A stretch of DNA of 64,000 bases from Bacteroidia bacterium (GCA_030158725.1 JAOASJ010000127.1:1389-65388), one strand, 5' to 3'. Shown: positions 37,923 through 48,346, counted from the stretch's first letter. Numbers and translations: made by a program. Notes: generated from the letters alone by a model not told the origin.

Positions 37923-38687
37923 ATGAATACCAGATATGCGTTAATAACCGGAGCAAGTTCAGGCATTGGAAAAGCTTGTGCAGTGATTTTGGCTCAAAAT
38001 GGATATGGTCTGATTTTAACCGGTCGCAGAGAAGACCGTTTAGAAGAAGTAAAAAGCGAAATTGAATCAAAGTATCAAGTACCATGTAAAGTGGCTGTTT
38101 TTGATGTTAGAAATAGAACAGAAGTTGAAGAATTTGTACAGTCATTAGAAAGTCCTTGGAATCAAATAAGTGTTTTGATTAACAATGCTGGTTTAGCAAT
38201 GGGTTTGTCATCTATCGAAGATGGCGATTTTAGACATTGGGACACTATGATTGATACCAATATTAAAGGGTTGTTATATGTCACTAAAAATGTTGTTCCA
38301 TTGCTTATTAAAAATGGGAATGGTCACATTATAAATGTTGGCAGCATTGCGGGAAAAGAAGTTTATGCCAATGGCAATGTATACTGTGCAACCAAACATG
38401 CCGTAGACGCTTTGAATAGAAGCATGCGCTTAGATTTAAGCAAATACCCAATCAAGGTATCAGCGATTCATCCGGGTGCCGTAGAAACTGAATTTTCTTT
38501 GGTGCGGTTTGAAGGTGATGCAGAGAGGGCTGCAACAGTTTACAAAGGGTTTGAAAATTTGGTTGCAGAAGATGTTGCCGAAGCTGTTTGGTTTATGTTG
38601 AATAGACCTGAACACGTAAACATCAATGAAATGACGATTATGCCTACTGCTCAGCCGATGGCAGGTGTTATACATAGAAAAGCTTAA
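37923..38687 (+). CDS. Short-chain dehydrogenase/reductase, YdfG-like
   Basis: The 254-residue classical SDR has the cofactor motif TGASSGIG (9-16), NNAG (87-90) and the catalytic set S141, Y154, K158. An Arg-Arg pair after the second strand (TGRREDR) suggests NADP(H). The closest relatives I recognise are YdfG-type 3-hydroxy acid or serine dehydrogenases, but the substrate cannot be read from sequence. The next gene begins within about 10 bp of its stop. Confidence 0.9.
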   Translation: MNTRYALITGASSGIGKACAVILAQNGYGLILTGRREDRLEEVKSEIESKYQVPCKVAVFDVRNRTEVEEFVQSLESPWNQISVLINNAGLAMGLSSIEDGDFRHWDTMIDTNIKGLLYVTKNVVPLLIKNGNGHIINVGSIAGKEVYANGNVYCATKHAVDALNRSMRLDLSKYPIKVSAIHPGAVETEFSLVRFEGDAERAATVYKGFENLVAEDVAEAVWFMLNRPEHVNINEMTIMPTAQPMAGVIHRKA

Positions 38688-38697
38688 GCACAAAATA

Positions 38698-39597
38698 TTG
38701 AATAAGAATTTAAGCGTTCACTTTGCACTTTTCACCGTATCATTTATCTATGCTATAACGTTTAGTTTGGTAAAGGATATTATGCCTTTTTACCTGCAAG
38801 GATTTGGATTTATTGTACTCAGGGTATCTGGTGCTGCATTTTTATTTTTGATTGCCTCGCTGGCCATTAAAAGTGAAAAGATAGATTGGAAAGCACACGG
38901 GCTAAGAATATTTGCTTGCAGTGTTTTTGGCGTAGCAGCCAATATGTTAATGTTTTTTAAAGGACTTGAGATTACTACACCAATCAATGGTGCCGTCTTA
39001 ATGTTGGCAACACCCATTTTCGTATTGATATTAAATGTTGTGATTAATAAACAGAAATTGTTGTTAGCACAGTTGCTTGGGGTTTTATTGGCAAGTGTTG
39101 GTTGTCTGGTTTTAATGGCTGGACGAACATTCAGCTTTTCAGGTGAGACTTTGCCAGGAGATGTTTTAATTATTTTAAATGCAATTTCTTATGCAGCTTA
39201 CTTGGTTTCAGCCAAGAAATTATTGGCACATTACCACACCTTAACGGTATCGAAATACACCTTTTTAATTGGAGCCATTTTGGTATTCCCATTTGGAATA
39301 GGCGAATTAAGTGAAGCAAAATTTGCACTGATGGATGCAAAAATCATTATCGAGATATTATTTATTATTGTCTTTACAACCTTTGTCACGTATTTGTTAA
39401 ATGCCTGGGCAATTGTAAAAGCAGGGCCAACCTTGGTAGGGGCTTATATTTACTTACAACCAATATTAGCGGCGATTATAGCAGTGCTTCTTAAAAAAGA
39501 TGAACTCAGCATGCACAAAATATTAGCAATTATGTTGATTTTTGCAGGCGTATTCATCACATCAACAAAAATACAATGGTACAAATCAAAAGCATGA
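38698..39597 (+). CDS. EamA/DMT-family transporter
   Basis: The protein is about 299 residues long with ten hydrophobic helices in two EamA repeats. Typical marks are AANMLMFFKGLEIT and NGAVLMLATPIFV in the first half and VGAYIYLQPILAAIIA in the second. The family exports or imports small metabolites. The substrate is unknown. No ATG is present at the 5' end: TTG at 38698 is preferred, but a GTG at 38665 that overlaps the SDR gene is also possible. The 3' end overlaps the YicC gene by 22 bp. Confidence 0.85.
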   Translation: MNKNLSVHFALFTVSFIYAITFSLVKDIMPFYLQGFGFIVLRVSGAAFLFLIASLAIKSEKIDWKAHGLRIFACSVFGVAANMLMFFKGLEITTPINGAVLMLATPIFVLILNVVINKQKLLLAQLLGVLLASVGCLVLMAGRTFSFSGETLPGDVLIILNAISYAAYLVSAKKLLAHYHTLTVSKYTFLIGAILVFPFGIGELSEAKFALMDAKIIIEILFIIVFTTFVTYLLNAWAIVKAGPTLVGAYIYLQPILAAIIAVLLKKDELSMHKILAIMLIFAGVFITSTKIQWYKSKA

Positions 39598-40460
39598 CAG
39601 GTTTCGGTTCATACGAAATCGAAAACGAACAATGGAAACTTAAGACTGAAATCAAATCATTAAACAATAAATTTTTTGATTTAAATCTTCGTTTGCCAAA
39701 ATCTTTTAAAGATAAAGATATAGAGCTTCGACAAGTGCTTAGCAATAAAATTAACAGAGGCTCGGTTTCTGTTCAAATCATTGCAGAAAAAAAGAACGGC
39801 ACTTCGCTTAACGACAACTTAAGTTTGAATTTGCCTTTGGCAAAATCGTTTTACGAAAAGATTCAAACCTTAGCGTCTGAACTTAATATTCAAAGCAATG
39901 ATTTAATGAATACCATTATTGCATTTCCAGATGTAATTAAATACGAAGAGAATGTGTCAACAGAAGAAGATTGGATGATGGTGAAATCGAGTGTTGATGA
40001 AGCTTTTGAACGTTTTGATGCTTTTAGATTACAAGAAGGAAAGACCATTGGTTTGTATTTGATTGCTTGCGTAGACAAAATTCGCAATTATGTAAAAACG
40101 GTTGAGTTGGAAGAAATTCCAAGAAGAGAGAGTATTAAAGGAAAACTATTGCAGTCGCTTAACGACAATAAAGAAGATGTGAGTGTTGACCAAAACCGCT
40201 TTGAACAAGAAATTATATACTATTTGGAGAAATACGATATTGCAGAAGAGAAAAGCAGATTGTACCACCATTTAGATTTTTTTATTGAGTGTTTAGAAAA
40301 AGATGCCAATGGTAAAAAGCTCAACTTTATTGCCCAAGAAATGGGTAGAGAAATCAATACCATGGGAAGCAAAGCGTATTATTTCCCAATTCAACAAGCT
40401 GTTGTTTTGATGAAAGAAGAGCTTGAAAAAATCAAAGAGCAATTGCTCAACGTTTTATAA
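39576..40460 (+). CDS. YicC family endoribonuclease
   Basis: The 294-residue protein has the hallmark N-terminus KSMTGFGSYE, the central EIKSLNNKFFDLNLRLP stretch and a C-terminal block with LDFFIECLEKDANGKKLNFI and QEMGREINTMGSKA. YicC-type proteins act as endoribonucleases in RNA turnover. In many Bacteroidota this gene is followed by gmk, but here an S41 protease gene follows 7 bp later. Confidence 0.93.
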   Translation: MVQIKSMTGFGSYEIENEQWKLKTEIKSLNNKFFDLNLRLPKSFKDKDIELRQVLSNKINRGSVSVQIIAEKKNGTSLNDNLSLNLPLAKSFYEKIQTLASELNIQSNDLMNTIIAFPDVIKYEENVSTEEDWMMVKSSVDEAFERFDAFRLQEGKTIGLYLIACVDKIRNYVKTVELEEIPRRESIKGKLLQSLNDNKEDVSVDQNRFEQEIIYYLEKYDIAEEKSRLYHHLDFFIECLEKDANGKKLNFIAQEMGREINTMGSKAYYFPIQQAVVLMKEELEKIKEQLLNVL

Positions 40461-40467
40461 TTGATTG

Positions 40468-42114
40468 ATGACAACAGAAAAGCCTGAAATTCAAAATTCA
40501 AAAAGCATTGCCTTAAGGCCTTTGATTTTTGCATTGGTCTTATCTGTTGGATTGTTTTCAGGAATGAATATCAATAAGGAGAAAAAGGATAAATTTTCTC
40601 AAATATTTGATATCATAAACAACGATTACGTTGACAGCACACGTATTGACTTATTGGAAGAAAATGCAATTGATTATTTGCTTTCGCAACTTGATCCTCA
40701 CAGTGCCTATATACCCGCTCAACTTAGTGAAATAAATGACCGTCAAATTCGCGGTAATTATTTGGGATTGGGCATAGAATACATTCAATTTAGCGACACT
40801 TTATTTGTGTTTAATACCAGCGAAGGTGGACCTGCTGAAAAAGCCGGTATTAAGGCGGGTGACCGTTTGTTGTTTGCCGGAAATGTGAAGCTAACCGATT
40901 CAATGAGCAGTACTGAATTACAAGAAGCAATTCAAGGGGACGGAAGAAGCAAATTAAAACTTAAAATATACAGGCGCAGCAACAACAAGTATTTAGACTT
41001 TGTTGTAGCAAGAGAGAATATTGTAATGAATAGTTCCGAAGTGTTTTATATGGTCAATAAAACTTTAGGATATATAAGACTTGAGCGTTTTAGCAGCAAT
41101 ACACATTCAGAATTTTTGAAAGCTATGAATGCCTTGAAAGAGGCAGGAATGAAAGATTTGCTTTTGGATTTGCGCAACAACGGAGGAGGCCTATTAAGTG
41201 AAGCTTCTGCTATTGCAAATGAGTTTCTGCAAAAAGATGAAGTTATTTCATATACTTTCGGATACCATAGGAATAAGAATTACTATCGTGCTGATGGTAA
41301 TGGAGGATTTAAAGATGGTAAATTGGTTTTGTTAATCAACCACAATACAGCATCTGCTAGTGAGATTTTAGCAGGCGCCTTGCAAGACAACGATAGAGCT
41401 GTAATTATTGGAAATAGGTCTTTTGGTAAAGGTTTGGTTCAAGAGCCATTTCGCTTATCAGATGGAGCCATGTTGCGCTTAACGATCGCAAGGTATTACA
41501 CGCCGAGTGGCAGAAGCATTCAAAAAGCGTATACAAAAGACATAGAAAAATACAGAAATGAAATCTATGCCCGCGATCAAAATAAGGATACTTTAAATCC
41601 CAATTTAGATTCAACAATTAAGAAAGAATTTTTTAGTAAAAACGGGAGGTTGTTAACTTCAGGTGGAGGCATAAGACCAGACGTCATTTTGCGAGATACT
41701 ATAGCCGATAGCACGGAGATTGAGATGTTGATGCCAGGATTATTTTACAGCCGAATATTTGATATTTATGTTTTGGATTACATGTCAGAAATATTAAAAA
41801 AGGAAAGTAAATTAGTGCTCAATGAGATTCGTTTTCAGAATGAATTTAATATATCACAATCTGATGTCATAAGATTTATAGCAGTGGCTCAAAAGATTCC
41901 ATATTTACGCGATTTAAAGTATTCTGCAAAAACAGCAGACATTATTCGCAAGCATTTAAAAGCTGCTTTGGCGTATAGATTATTTGGAGAAAAAGGAAAA
42001 TCTAGAATTATAAACCGCGAGGAAGGTGTTTTCTCGAAAAGTATTGAGGTTTTAAAGAAATATACCCAAATCTTAAATATTAGCAATCAGAAAATGCGTA
42101 GGTTTGACTATTAA
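40468..42114 (+). CDS. S41 family C-terminal processing protease
   Basis: The 548-residue protein has an N-terminal hydrophobic anchor or signal (about 16-33), a PDZ domain (about 90-170) and an S41 catalytic domain. The Ser/Lys dyad is S296 (in TASASE) and K321 (in FGKG), 25 residues apart as in E. coli Prc. The DLRNNGGG loop (234-241) is also typical. It should cleave unfolded or C-terminally tagged proteins in the periplasm. The TTG three bases upstream is also in frame, but ATG is preferred. Confidence 0.93.
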   Translation: MTTEKPEIQNSKSIALRPLIFALVLSVGLFSGMNINKEKKDKFSQIFDIINNDYVDSTRIDLLEENAIDYLLSQLDPHSAYIPAQLSEINDRQIRGNYLGLGIEYIQFSDTLFVFNTSEGGPAEKAGIKAGDRLLFAGNVKLTDSMSSTELQEAIQGDGRSKLKLKIYRRSNNKYLDFVVARENIVMNSSEVFYMVNKTLGYIRLERFSSNTHSEFLKAMNALKEAGMKDLLLDLRNNGGGLLSEASAIANEFLQKDEVISYTFGYHRNKNYYRADGNGGFKDGKLVLLINHNTASASEILAGALQDNDRAVIIGNRSFGKGLVQEPFRLSDGAMLRLTIARYYTPSGRSIQKAYTKDIEKYRNEIYARDQNKDTLNPNLDSTIKKEFFSKNGRLLTSGGGIRPDVILRDTIADSTEIEMLMPGLFYSRIFDIYVLDYMSEILKKESKLVLNEIRFQNEFNISQSDVIRFIAVAQKIPYLRDLKYSAKTADIIRKHLKAALAYRLFGEKGKSRIINREEGVFSKSIEVLKKYTQILNISNQKMRRFDY

Positions 42115-42117
42115 TTT

Positions 42118-43449
42118 ATGTTTCAATCAGTAACTTCACTTATTCCCATCATGATGCGTATTGCTTTCATGGTGGCATTTATTTTAATTTTTGATTTTTA
42201 CGCCTACCAAGCAGTTAAAACTTTGACAACAGATTCAAGTCAGGGTTTAAAAAGAGGAATTCGCATTGCTTATTGGGTGGTGAATATTTCTTTTTATATC
42301 ATGGCGCTTTTGGCTATGGGAGGATTCTTAGTGCATGCTCCGCGATTTATTTACGTTTTTGTAACAGGATTTTTTGCCGCTTTGTTTTTTGCAAAAATCT
42401 TAATGATTATTCCTTTGTTAATGGAAGATTTGTATAGAATTTTTCATAAGATTACTTCTCTTTTTGCACCACAAATTGCAAAGCCAGAGGAAAAAGGTGG
42501 GGCTAATCTGGTTTCAAGAAAAACCTTTATTTCTCAAGTTAGCGCAGGTATTGGCTTGTTAACTTTTTCTGGTTTGGGATACGGAATCGTTAAAGGTGCC
42601 CACGACTATAAAATCCATAGAAAAGATGTTTCATTAAAGAATTTACCTTCAGGATTTAAAGGTTTAAAAATTGGTCATTTAAGCGATATACATTCAGGCA
42701 GTTTTTGGGATAAAAAAGCGGTTGAAAGAGGGGTTGAAATGTTGATGAAAGAAAAGCCAGATATTATTTTCTTTACAGGTGATTTGGTAAATAGTTTGTC
42801 TGATGAGATGAACGAAAGCTATATCGAAATATTTAGTAGAGTAAAGGCACCAATGGGTGTGTTTAGTATCTTGGGAAACCATGATTATGGCGATTACCAT
42901 CAATGGCCTGACCGCGATACTATGGGTGTAGGCAACCATGCGCAATCAGACAAATCGCATATGTCGCCAATGCAGTTGGCCAACTTAGAACAATTAATTC
43001 AAATTCATAAAAGAATGGGTTGGGATTTGTTGATGAATGAAAATAGAATATTAGAACGTGGCACTGATAAAATTGCTTTAATTGGTGTTGAGAATTATGG
43101 AGCAAAGGGCCGTTTTGCCCGCTATGGCGTTTTATCAAAAGCCTATGCAGGAACTGAAGAAATGCCGGTTAAATTGTTGTTGTCTCACGACCCTAGTCAC
43201 TGGGAGGCTCAAGTGCTTAAGAAATATTCAGACATCAATTTAACATTCTCTGGTCATACCCACGGTGCTCAATTCGGTATAGAAACTGCAGGATTCAAAT
43301 GGAGTCCGATTAAGTATATGTATAAACAATGGGCTGGTTTATACCAAGACGGAGAACAATATATTTATGTAAACAGAGGCTTCGGTTATTTGGGTTATCC
43401 AGGTAGATTGGGTATCAGACCTGAAATTGGCATTGTGACCTTGGTTTAA
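42118..43449 (+). CDS. Membrane-anchored metallophosphoesterase
   Basis: The 443-residue protein has four hydrophobic helices in the first 130 residues, then a TAT-like stretch near residue 140 and a calcineurin-like phosphoesterase domain. All five metal motifs are visible: HLSDIHSG, FTGDLVN, LGNHDYG, LLSHDP and FSGHTHGAQFG. It resembles YkuE-type enzymes. Known relatives act on lipid or nucleotide phosphoesters, and the substrate here is unknown. It starts 3 bp after the S41 protease gene. Confidence 0.9.
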   Translation: MFQSVTSLIPIMMRIAFMVAFILIFDFYAYQAVKTLTTDSSQGLKRGIRIAYWVVNISFYIMALLAMGGFLVHAPRFIYVFVTGFFAALFFAKILMIIPLLMEDLYRIFHKITSLFAPQIAKPEEKGGANLVSRKTFISQVSAGIGLLTFSGLGYGIVKGAHDYKIHRKDVSLKNLPSGFKGLKIGHLSDIHSGSFWDKKAVERGVEMLMKEKPDIIFFTGDLVNSLSDEMNESYIEIFSRVKAPMGVFSILGNHDYGDYHQWPDRDTMGVGNHAQSDKSHMSPMQLANLEQLIQIHKRMGWDLLMNENRILERGTDKIALIGVENYGAKGRFARYGVLSKAYAGTEEMPVKLLLSHDPSHWEAQVLKKYSDINLTFSGHTHGAQFGIETAGFKWSPIKYMYKQWAGLYQDGEQYIYVNRGFGYLGYPGRLGIRPEIGIVTLV

Positions 43450-43514
43450 TTGACACCAAACTCGATTTTTTTATTATACCATAAGTTGTATTATTGTAAT
43501 ACAAGTTTATTTTG

Positions 43515-45137
43515 ATGCGCAGGCTAAACCAATATTTTTCTAGCATTATTCTTTTCATATTGATTCTGAATATGCAGTTGTTGCATGCGCAAGCAAAAAG
43601 AAAAGATATTGGCAAATTGGTATTTGAGCGCACTTGTTTTGATGTTGTTCATTATGACATTCAGGTAAAGTTAAGTCCGAATGAAAAATTTATTTCAGGG
43701 AGTAACCGTATTGAATTTAAGATGTTGGAAAACGCATCAAAAATTCAATTGGATTATACAAAGAACATGAACCTTGATAGTGCGAGGTTTATGGGCAAAC
43801 CAATTGCATTTAAAAGAAAAGGCAATATACTCTTGTTTGATTTTCCCGCTGGCTTGCTTAAGAATTCAAGTTATACCTTGTTGCTTTATTTTTCAGGAAA
43901 ACCATTGGAAGCGAAACTTGCCCCTTGGGATGGAGGCTTTGTTTGGCGTAAAGATAGAAATGGATACGATTGGGTTGGTTTGGCTTGCGAAGGACTAGGA
44001 GCCTCTGCTTGGCTGCCTTGTAAGGACCATTGGAGCGATGAGGCCGAAGGCGCTGATATAACTTTAATTGTACCAAAAGACCTTACTGGTGTTTCTAATG
44101 GAAAATTAATCGATGAAAAGATTGTTGACAGTGCTTATAAAGCTTTTCATTGGAGAGTCGTTAACCCAATTAACAATTACAATATTAGCATCAATGTTGG
44201 ACGCTATGTCAATTTTAAAGATACTTTCTCTGGCATCAATTTGCTCCCACTTTCATATTATGTCTTAGATTATAATTTAGCTTCTGCGGAAAAGCATTTT
44301 TTGCAGGTTCACGGTATGTTGGAAGCATTTGAACATTACTTTGGTCAATATCCTTTTAAAGACGATTCTTATAAATTGGTTGAGACACCTTATTGGGGCA
44401 TGGAACACCAAAGTTGTATTGCTTATGGCAACAACTATAAGAACAACAGTTTTGGCTTTGATTTTATCATTATACATGAAAGCGGACATGAATGGTATGC
44501 AAACAGCATAACGGCATCTGATGCTGCTGACATGTGGATACACGAGAGTTTTACAACTTATGCTGAAGCTTTATATTTAGAGTACAAGTCAAATAGAACC
44601 ACCAGCACAGAATATCTATTAGGTCAGAAGAAGAAAATTGTTTCCAAACATCCTATGCAAGGTCCAAGAGGTGTTTTTTACCACGGTAGAACCGATAGTG
44701 ATATTTATTATAAAGGTACCTGGATGCTAAATACCATGCGCAGTGTTTTAAACAACGATTCCTTATGGTTTGCTTGTTTAAAGGAAATGAATCTTAAATA
44801 TTTTCATAAGATTGTTGGTACAGAAGAGATTATTCAATATTTCAATTCCAAAACAGCGTATAATTGGAATCTATTTTTCAAGCAATACTTATATGGCAAG
44901 AATATACCAGAGTTAGAAATAAAACAGCTTTTATTAGACAATGGGAATATTCGCTACACGCTAACATTAGAGTCTGATGTTAAGGATTTGAAACTTCCAT
45001 TAAATATTAAGTTGCCCAATGGTCAAACAATTACTGTTGTTGTATCAGACAAATCTGTCGTGCTAGAATTGGATAAGCGCTTTGACCTCTATGCGTTTAT
45101 TGAGGCCAATTATTTATTGCGAATAGAACGCGAATAA
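43515..45137 (+). CDS. M1 family metallopeptidase
   Basis: The 540-residue secreted aminopeptidase-like protein has a signal peptide (about 1-25, cleavage near LHAQ) and an N-terminal beta-saddle domain. The catalytic domain holds the zinc site H321-ESG-H325 and E344. The substrate motif reads GMEHQS in place of the usual GxMEN, a variant seen in other Bacteroidota M1 enzymes. Only a short C-terminal tail follows, so the large helical domain of ERAP-type enzymes is missing. It probably trims peptides in the periplasm. Length and motifs give good confidence in the family. Confidence 0.92.
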   Translation: MRRLNQYFSSIILFILILNMQLLHAQAKRKDIGKLVFERTCFDVVHYDIQVKLSPNEKFISGSNRIEFKMLENASKIQLDYTKNMNLDSARFMGKPIAFKRKGNILLFDFPAGLLKNSSYTLLLYFSGKPLEAKLAPWDGGFVWRKDRNGYDWVGLACEGLGASAWLPCKDHWSDEAEGADITLIVPKDLTGVSNGKLIDEKIVDSAYKAFHWRVVNPINNYNISINVGRYVNFKDTFSGINLLPLSYYVLDYNLASAEKHFLQVHGMLEAFEHYFGQYPFKDDSYKLVETPYWGMEHQSCIAYGNNYKNNSFGFDFIIIHESGHEWYANSITASDAADMWIHESFTTYAEALYLEYKSNRTTSTEYLLGQKKKIVSKHPMQGPRGVFYHGRTDSDIYYKGTWMLNTMRSVLNNDSLWFACLKEMNLKYFHKIVGTEEIIQYFNSKTAYNWNLFFKQYLYGKNIPELEIKQLLLDNGNIRYTLTLESDVKDLKLPLNIKLPNGQTITVVVSDKSVVLELDKRFDLYAFIEANYLLRIERE

Positions 45138-45190
45138 TTTTTTTATTTCGGCATAGGGGTAAAACCAAATTCGATTGTCTTAAGGGTGTA

Positions 45191-47533
45191 ATGATGAAAT
45201 ACACACTTATTTTGGTTTTAGTTTTGAGCAGTTTTGACGCATGGTCACAAAACTTCACACAAAACATAAAAGGAACAGTTAGCGATAAAAATTTAATCAG
45301 TCCTATATCTGGCGTTAAGCTCATTTTAAATGGGGATAGCAGCAATTTTGTATTAAGCGATTCAAATGGTTATTATGAATTTAAAAATGTGGCTGTTGGT
45401 CGCATTAAAATTTCAGCAACACATAAATATTACATAGAACAAAGCTTAAATAATTTATTGTTAAGCAGTGGAAAGGAATTGGTAGTAAACTTTCAATTAG
45501 AGGAACAAATTAAAGAGAAATCTTCTTTTGTTGTTCGCGGTAAAGCCAGTAAAATAAAGCCACTAAATGAAATGGCTACCGTAAGTACACGTACATTTTC
45601 AGTTGAAGAAACACAAAAATTTGCAGCGGCTATTAATGATCCTGCACGTATGGCAACATCCTTTGCAGGCGTTGTTGGTGCTGATGATGGCAATAATACC
45701 ATTGTCATAAGAGGAAATTCCCCAACCGGTATGTTGTGGAGAATGGAGGGTATTGATATTCCGGGCCCCAATCACTTTTCTAGTTTTAATGGCAGTGGAG
45801 GCGGTATTTCCATTTTGAGTGCACAGTTATTGGGTAACTCAGATTTTATGAGCAGTGCTTTTGCTGCAGAATATGGCAATGCTTTGAGTGGAGTGTTTGA
45901 TTTAAGATTGAGAAAAGGCAACAGCAAAAAGAGAGAATATACTTTACAAGCAGGATTTTTGGGACTCGATTTGGCAACTGAAGGACCCTTAAGTAAGAAG
46001 GGCGGAAGTTATTTGGTGAATTACAGATATTCTACCCTAGGAATCATCAAACAACTCGGTATAAAAATAGGTGAAAGTTCTACCTTGTTTCAAGACATTG
46101 CCTACAACATTGCTTTACCTAAATCTAAAATTGGCAGTATTAGTTTTTTCGGTTTTGCCGGAATTAGCACGCAATTGCAAAGCGCGAAAAAGGACTCTGC
46201 ACTTTGGAAATTTCAATCAGACCGTTACGATATTTATTATGGAAGCAATACCATAGCATCGGGCATGACCCATTTATTGAACATCAACAAAAGAAATACA
46301 TTGAGGACAGTTGTTTTGTATTCGTCTAACATCATAACCGACAAAGGCGAATATTTAGAAAAGGATTACACCCATTTTTACACCCATTGGAAAAACAATA
46401 TTGGCAATAGCAAATTGGCCTTGAGCAGTACCCTCAACCATAAGATAAACAACAAACTTCATTTAAGAACAGGGTTTATCGCCAATTATTGGGCTTTTAA
46501 AACCGAGCAAAGAGATTTAGACAGCAATGGCCATTTAAGAACATTTTTAGACAGCAAAGACCAAACATATTATGCGCAAGGATTTGCCCAAGTTAAATGG
46601 AGATATAACAACAAATTGAATCTTTTTGCAGGCGTCCACAGCATGTATTTGGGATTAAATAAATCGAGCACTTTAGAACCAAGGCTTTCTGCCCGCTATG
46701 AACTTAATACAAAGCAAACAATTACATTGGGCTATGGATTACACAGTCAATTGCAATTACCTGGTGTATATTTTACACAATTACAAACTGAAGCAGGGCA
46801 GAAGTATTTTCCAAATAAGAATTTAGGATTTAGCAAAGCCCATCATTTTGTAGCAGGCTATGAATGGGTAATTAAAAACCATACCCGAATTAAACTAGAA
46901 ACCTATTATCAGTATTTATTTAATATACCCGTAGGCGTAGCAAACACAAGCACTTTTTCAACTTTAAATTTGAATTTTGGTCTTGTAAGTGAAGCATTAG
47001 TTAATAAAGGAAAGGGTAGGAATTATGGTGTTGAATTAACTGCTGAGCGTTTTTTAAATAAAGGATTCTATTATATACTTTCGGCCTCTTTGTACAACAG
47101 TTCATACCAAACTTTGAGCAACACATGGTATAATACAAGATTTAATGGAAAGCATGCCTTGACATTCACAGGTGGTAAAGAAATAAAAATTAAAGGAGAC
47201 AAGAAACTGTTTGGCATTAATATAAAAACCACATGGTATGGTGGATTTAGACAAACACCTGTTGATGCAGCAATGTCACGCTTATATCAAACCACAATGT
47301 ATGATGAGACCAAACCATTTAGCATACAATTGGCAAATTATTTCAGAACGGATTTGAAATTTTCCTACCGAATCAACCATTCAAAATACAACAGCATTTG
47401 GAGTTTAGACATTCAAAATGCGAGCAATAGACAAAACATTGGGGGCACTTATTACGATGTCAATAACGATGCCGTTAAAACTTGGTATCAAACCCCTTTA
47501 ATCCCCGTTTTTAGTTACAAACTTGAATTTTAA
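45191..47533 (+). CDS. TonB-dependent receptor with carboxypeptidase regulatory-like domain
   Basis: The 780-residue outer-membrane receptor has a signal peptide (about 2-20), a carboxypeptidase regulatory-like beta-sandwich (about 28-105, with LSDSNGYYEFKNV), a plug domain (about 130-235, with IVIRGNSPTGMLWRMEGIDIP) and a 22-strand-type barrel to the end. There is no STN signalling domain. The substrate is unknown. ATGs at 45191 and 45194 are both possible after an AAGGG motif. It is followed 23 bp later by a repeat lipoprotein gene and then by the sigma/FecR genes. Confidence 0.9.
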   Translation: MMKYTLILVLVLSSFDAWSQNFTQNIKGTVSDKNLISPISGVKLILNGDSSNFVLSDSNGYYEFKNVAVGRIKISATHKYYIEQSLNNLLLSSGKELVVNFQLEEQIKEKSSFVVRGKASKIKPLNEMATVSTRTFSVEETQKFAAAINDPARMATSFAGVVGADDGNNTIVIRGNSPTGMLWRMEGIDIPGPNHFSSFNGSGGGISILSAQLLGNSDFMSSAFAAEYGNALSGVFDLRLRKGNSKKREYTLQAGFLGLDLATEGPLSKKGGSYLVNYRYSTLGIIKQLGIKIGESSTLFQDIAYNIALPKSKIGSISFFGFAGISTQLQSAKKDSALWKFQSDRYDIYYGSNTIASGMTHLLNINKRNTLRTVVLYSSNIITDKGEYLEKDYTHFYTHWKNNIGNSKLALSSTLNHKINNKLHLRTGFIANYWAFKTEQRDLDSNGHLRTFLDSKDQTYYAQGFAQVKWRYNNKLNLFAGVHSMYLGLNKSSTLEPRLSARYELNTKQTITLGYGLHSQLQLPGVYFTQLQTEAGQKYFPNKNLGFSKAHHFVAGYEWVIKNHTRIKLETYYQYLFNIPVGVANTSTFSTLNLNFGLVSEALVNKGKGRNYGVELTAERFLNKGFYYILSASLYNSSYQTLSNTWYNTRFNGKHALTFTGGKEIKIKGDKKLFGINIKTTWYGGFRQTPVDAAMSRLYQTTMYDETKPFSIQLANYFRTDLKFSYRINHSKYNSIWSLDIQNASNRQNIGGTYYDVNNDAVKTWYQTPLIPVFSYKLEF

Positions 47534-47556
47534 TACAACAAAAAAATAATCATCAT

Positions 47557-48291
47557 ATGAAACAAGTAATTTTTTATTTCAGCATTCTATTCATCATCAT
47601 GTTAAGTGCAATATCATGCAGCAAAGACAGACACTGGATAAAAGGAGAAGGCGATAACGTTACAAACACAAGGTCAAGCAACAGCTTTACAGGTATTTCA
47701 CTCTCAATTTCAGCAGATGTTGAATTGTATGAAGACAGTGTTTTTCGCATTGAACTCAATGGTCAACAAAACATTTTGGATGTTATAGAAACCAAAATTA
47801 AGGGCAATGATTTATGCATAGGTTTAGAGCGTTTTACCACCATTAGAAAGCACAATCCAATATTGATCCGTATTTACATGCCTAAGGTTGAGAATGTAGA
47901 CGTTAGTGGCAGCGGAAACGTTAAGTGCAAGTCTTTCTTTAAGAGCCAAGTATTGACTTGCAATGTCAGTGGTTCAGGTAGCATTAATATTTCAGGTGAT
48001 ATTTCAGAATCTTTTATTGCCAATATCAGTGGCTCAGGTGATATCAATATGGGCAGCACTGGGAATTGTAAGACAGGAAAATACACGGTTAGTGGATCTG
48101 GAAGTATCAATGCCGATTGGTTTAAAATCGATAATTTAGAATCTAATATCAGCGGCTCAGGCGATCAAAGGGTTTATGCGGTAAAAACTTTAGACGTGAA
48201 AATTTCAGGAAGTGGCGCGGTTTATTACAGAGGCAATCCTGTAATCAACAGCAATATTTCAGGAAGTGGAAAAATTAAATCATTGCAATAG
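47557..48291 (+). CDS. SGSG-repeat lipoprotein (DUF2807/GIN-type head domain)
   Basis: The 244-residue protein has a signal peptide with probable lipidation at Cys21 (ISC). A DUF2807-like domain has seven SGSG repeats starting at residues 117, 138, 158, 179, 199, 217 and 234, spaced 17-21 residues. This spacing fits rungs of a right-handed beta-helix, the fold known for this family. Its role is unknown; proposals for the family include adhesion. It lies between a TonB receptor and a sigma factor gene. Confidence 0.85.
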   Translation: MKQVIFYFSILFIIMLSAISCSKDRHWIKGEGDNVTNTRSSNSFTGISLSISADVELYEDSVFRIELNGQQNILDVIETKIKGNDLCIGLERFTTIRKHNPILIRIYMPKVENVDVSGSGNVKCKSFFKSQVLTCNVSGSGSINISGDISESFIANISGSGDINMGSTGNCKTGKYTVSGSGSINADWFKIDNLESNISGSGDQRVYAVKTLDVKISGSGAVYYRGNPVINSNISGSGKIKSLQ

Positions 48292-48320
48292 TCCTCATTT
48301 TTAGTCGAACAGAATAGTAA

Positions 48321-48328
48321 TATCTTTG
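48321..48328 (+). promoter_or_regulatory. -7 promoter element of ECF sigma operon
   Basis: TATCTTTG matches TAnnTTTG and ends 18 bp before the ATG of the sigma factor. The operon may therefore be read by the housekeeping sigma factor. Confidence 0.5.
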
Positions 48329-48346
48329 TGTGAGAAAACAGAAGCA

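Noticed and set aside
39576-42114. Missing gmk after yicC as a sign of rearrangement
   Set aside because: Gene order next to yicC varies, and there is no scar, repeat or composition change here.
47874-48110. Minus-strand frame across the SGSG-repeat gene
   Set aside because: It mirrors the repeat codons of the real gene and has no independent support.
47557-48291. Possible CRISPR-like or direct-repeat array
   Set aside because: The spacing of SGSG codons is irregular, the copies differ and the region is a clear coding repeat.
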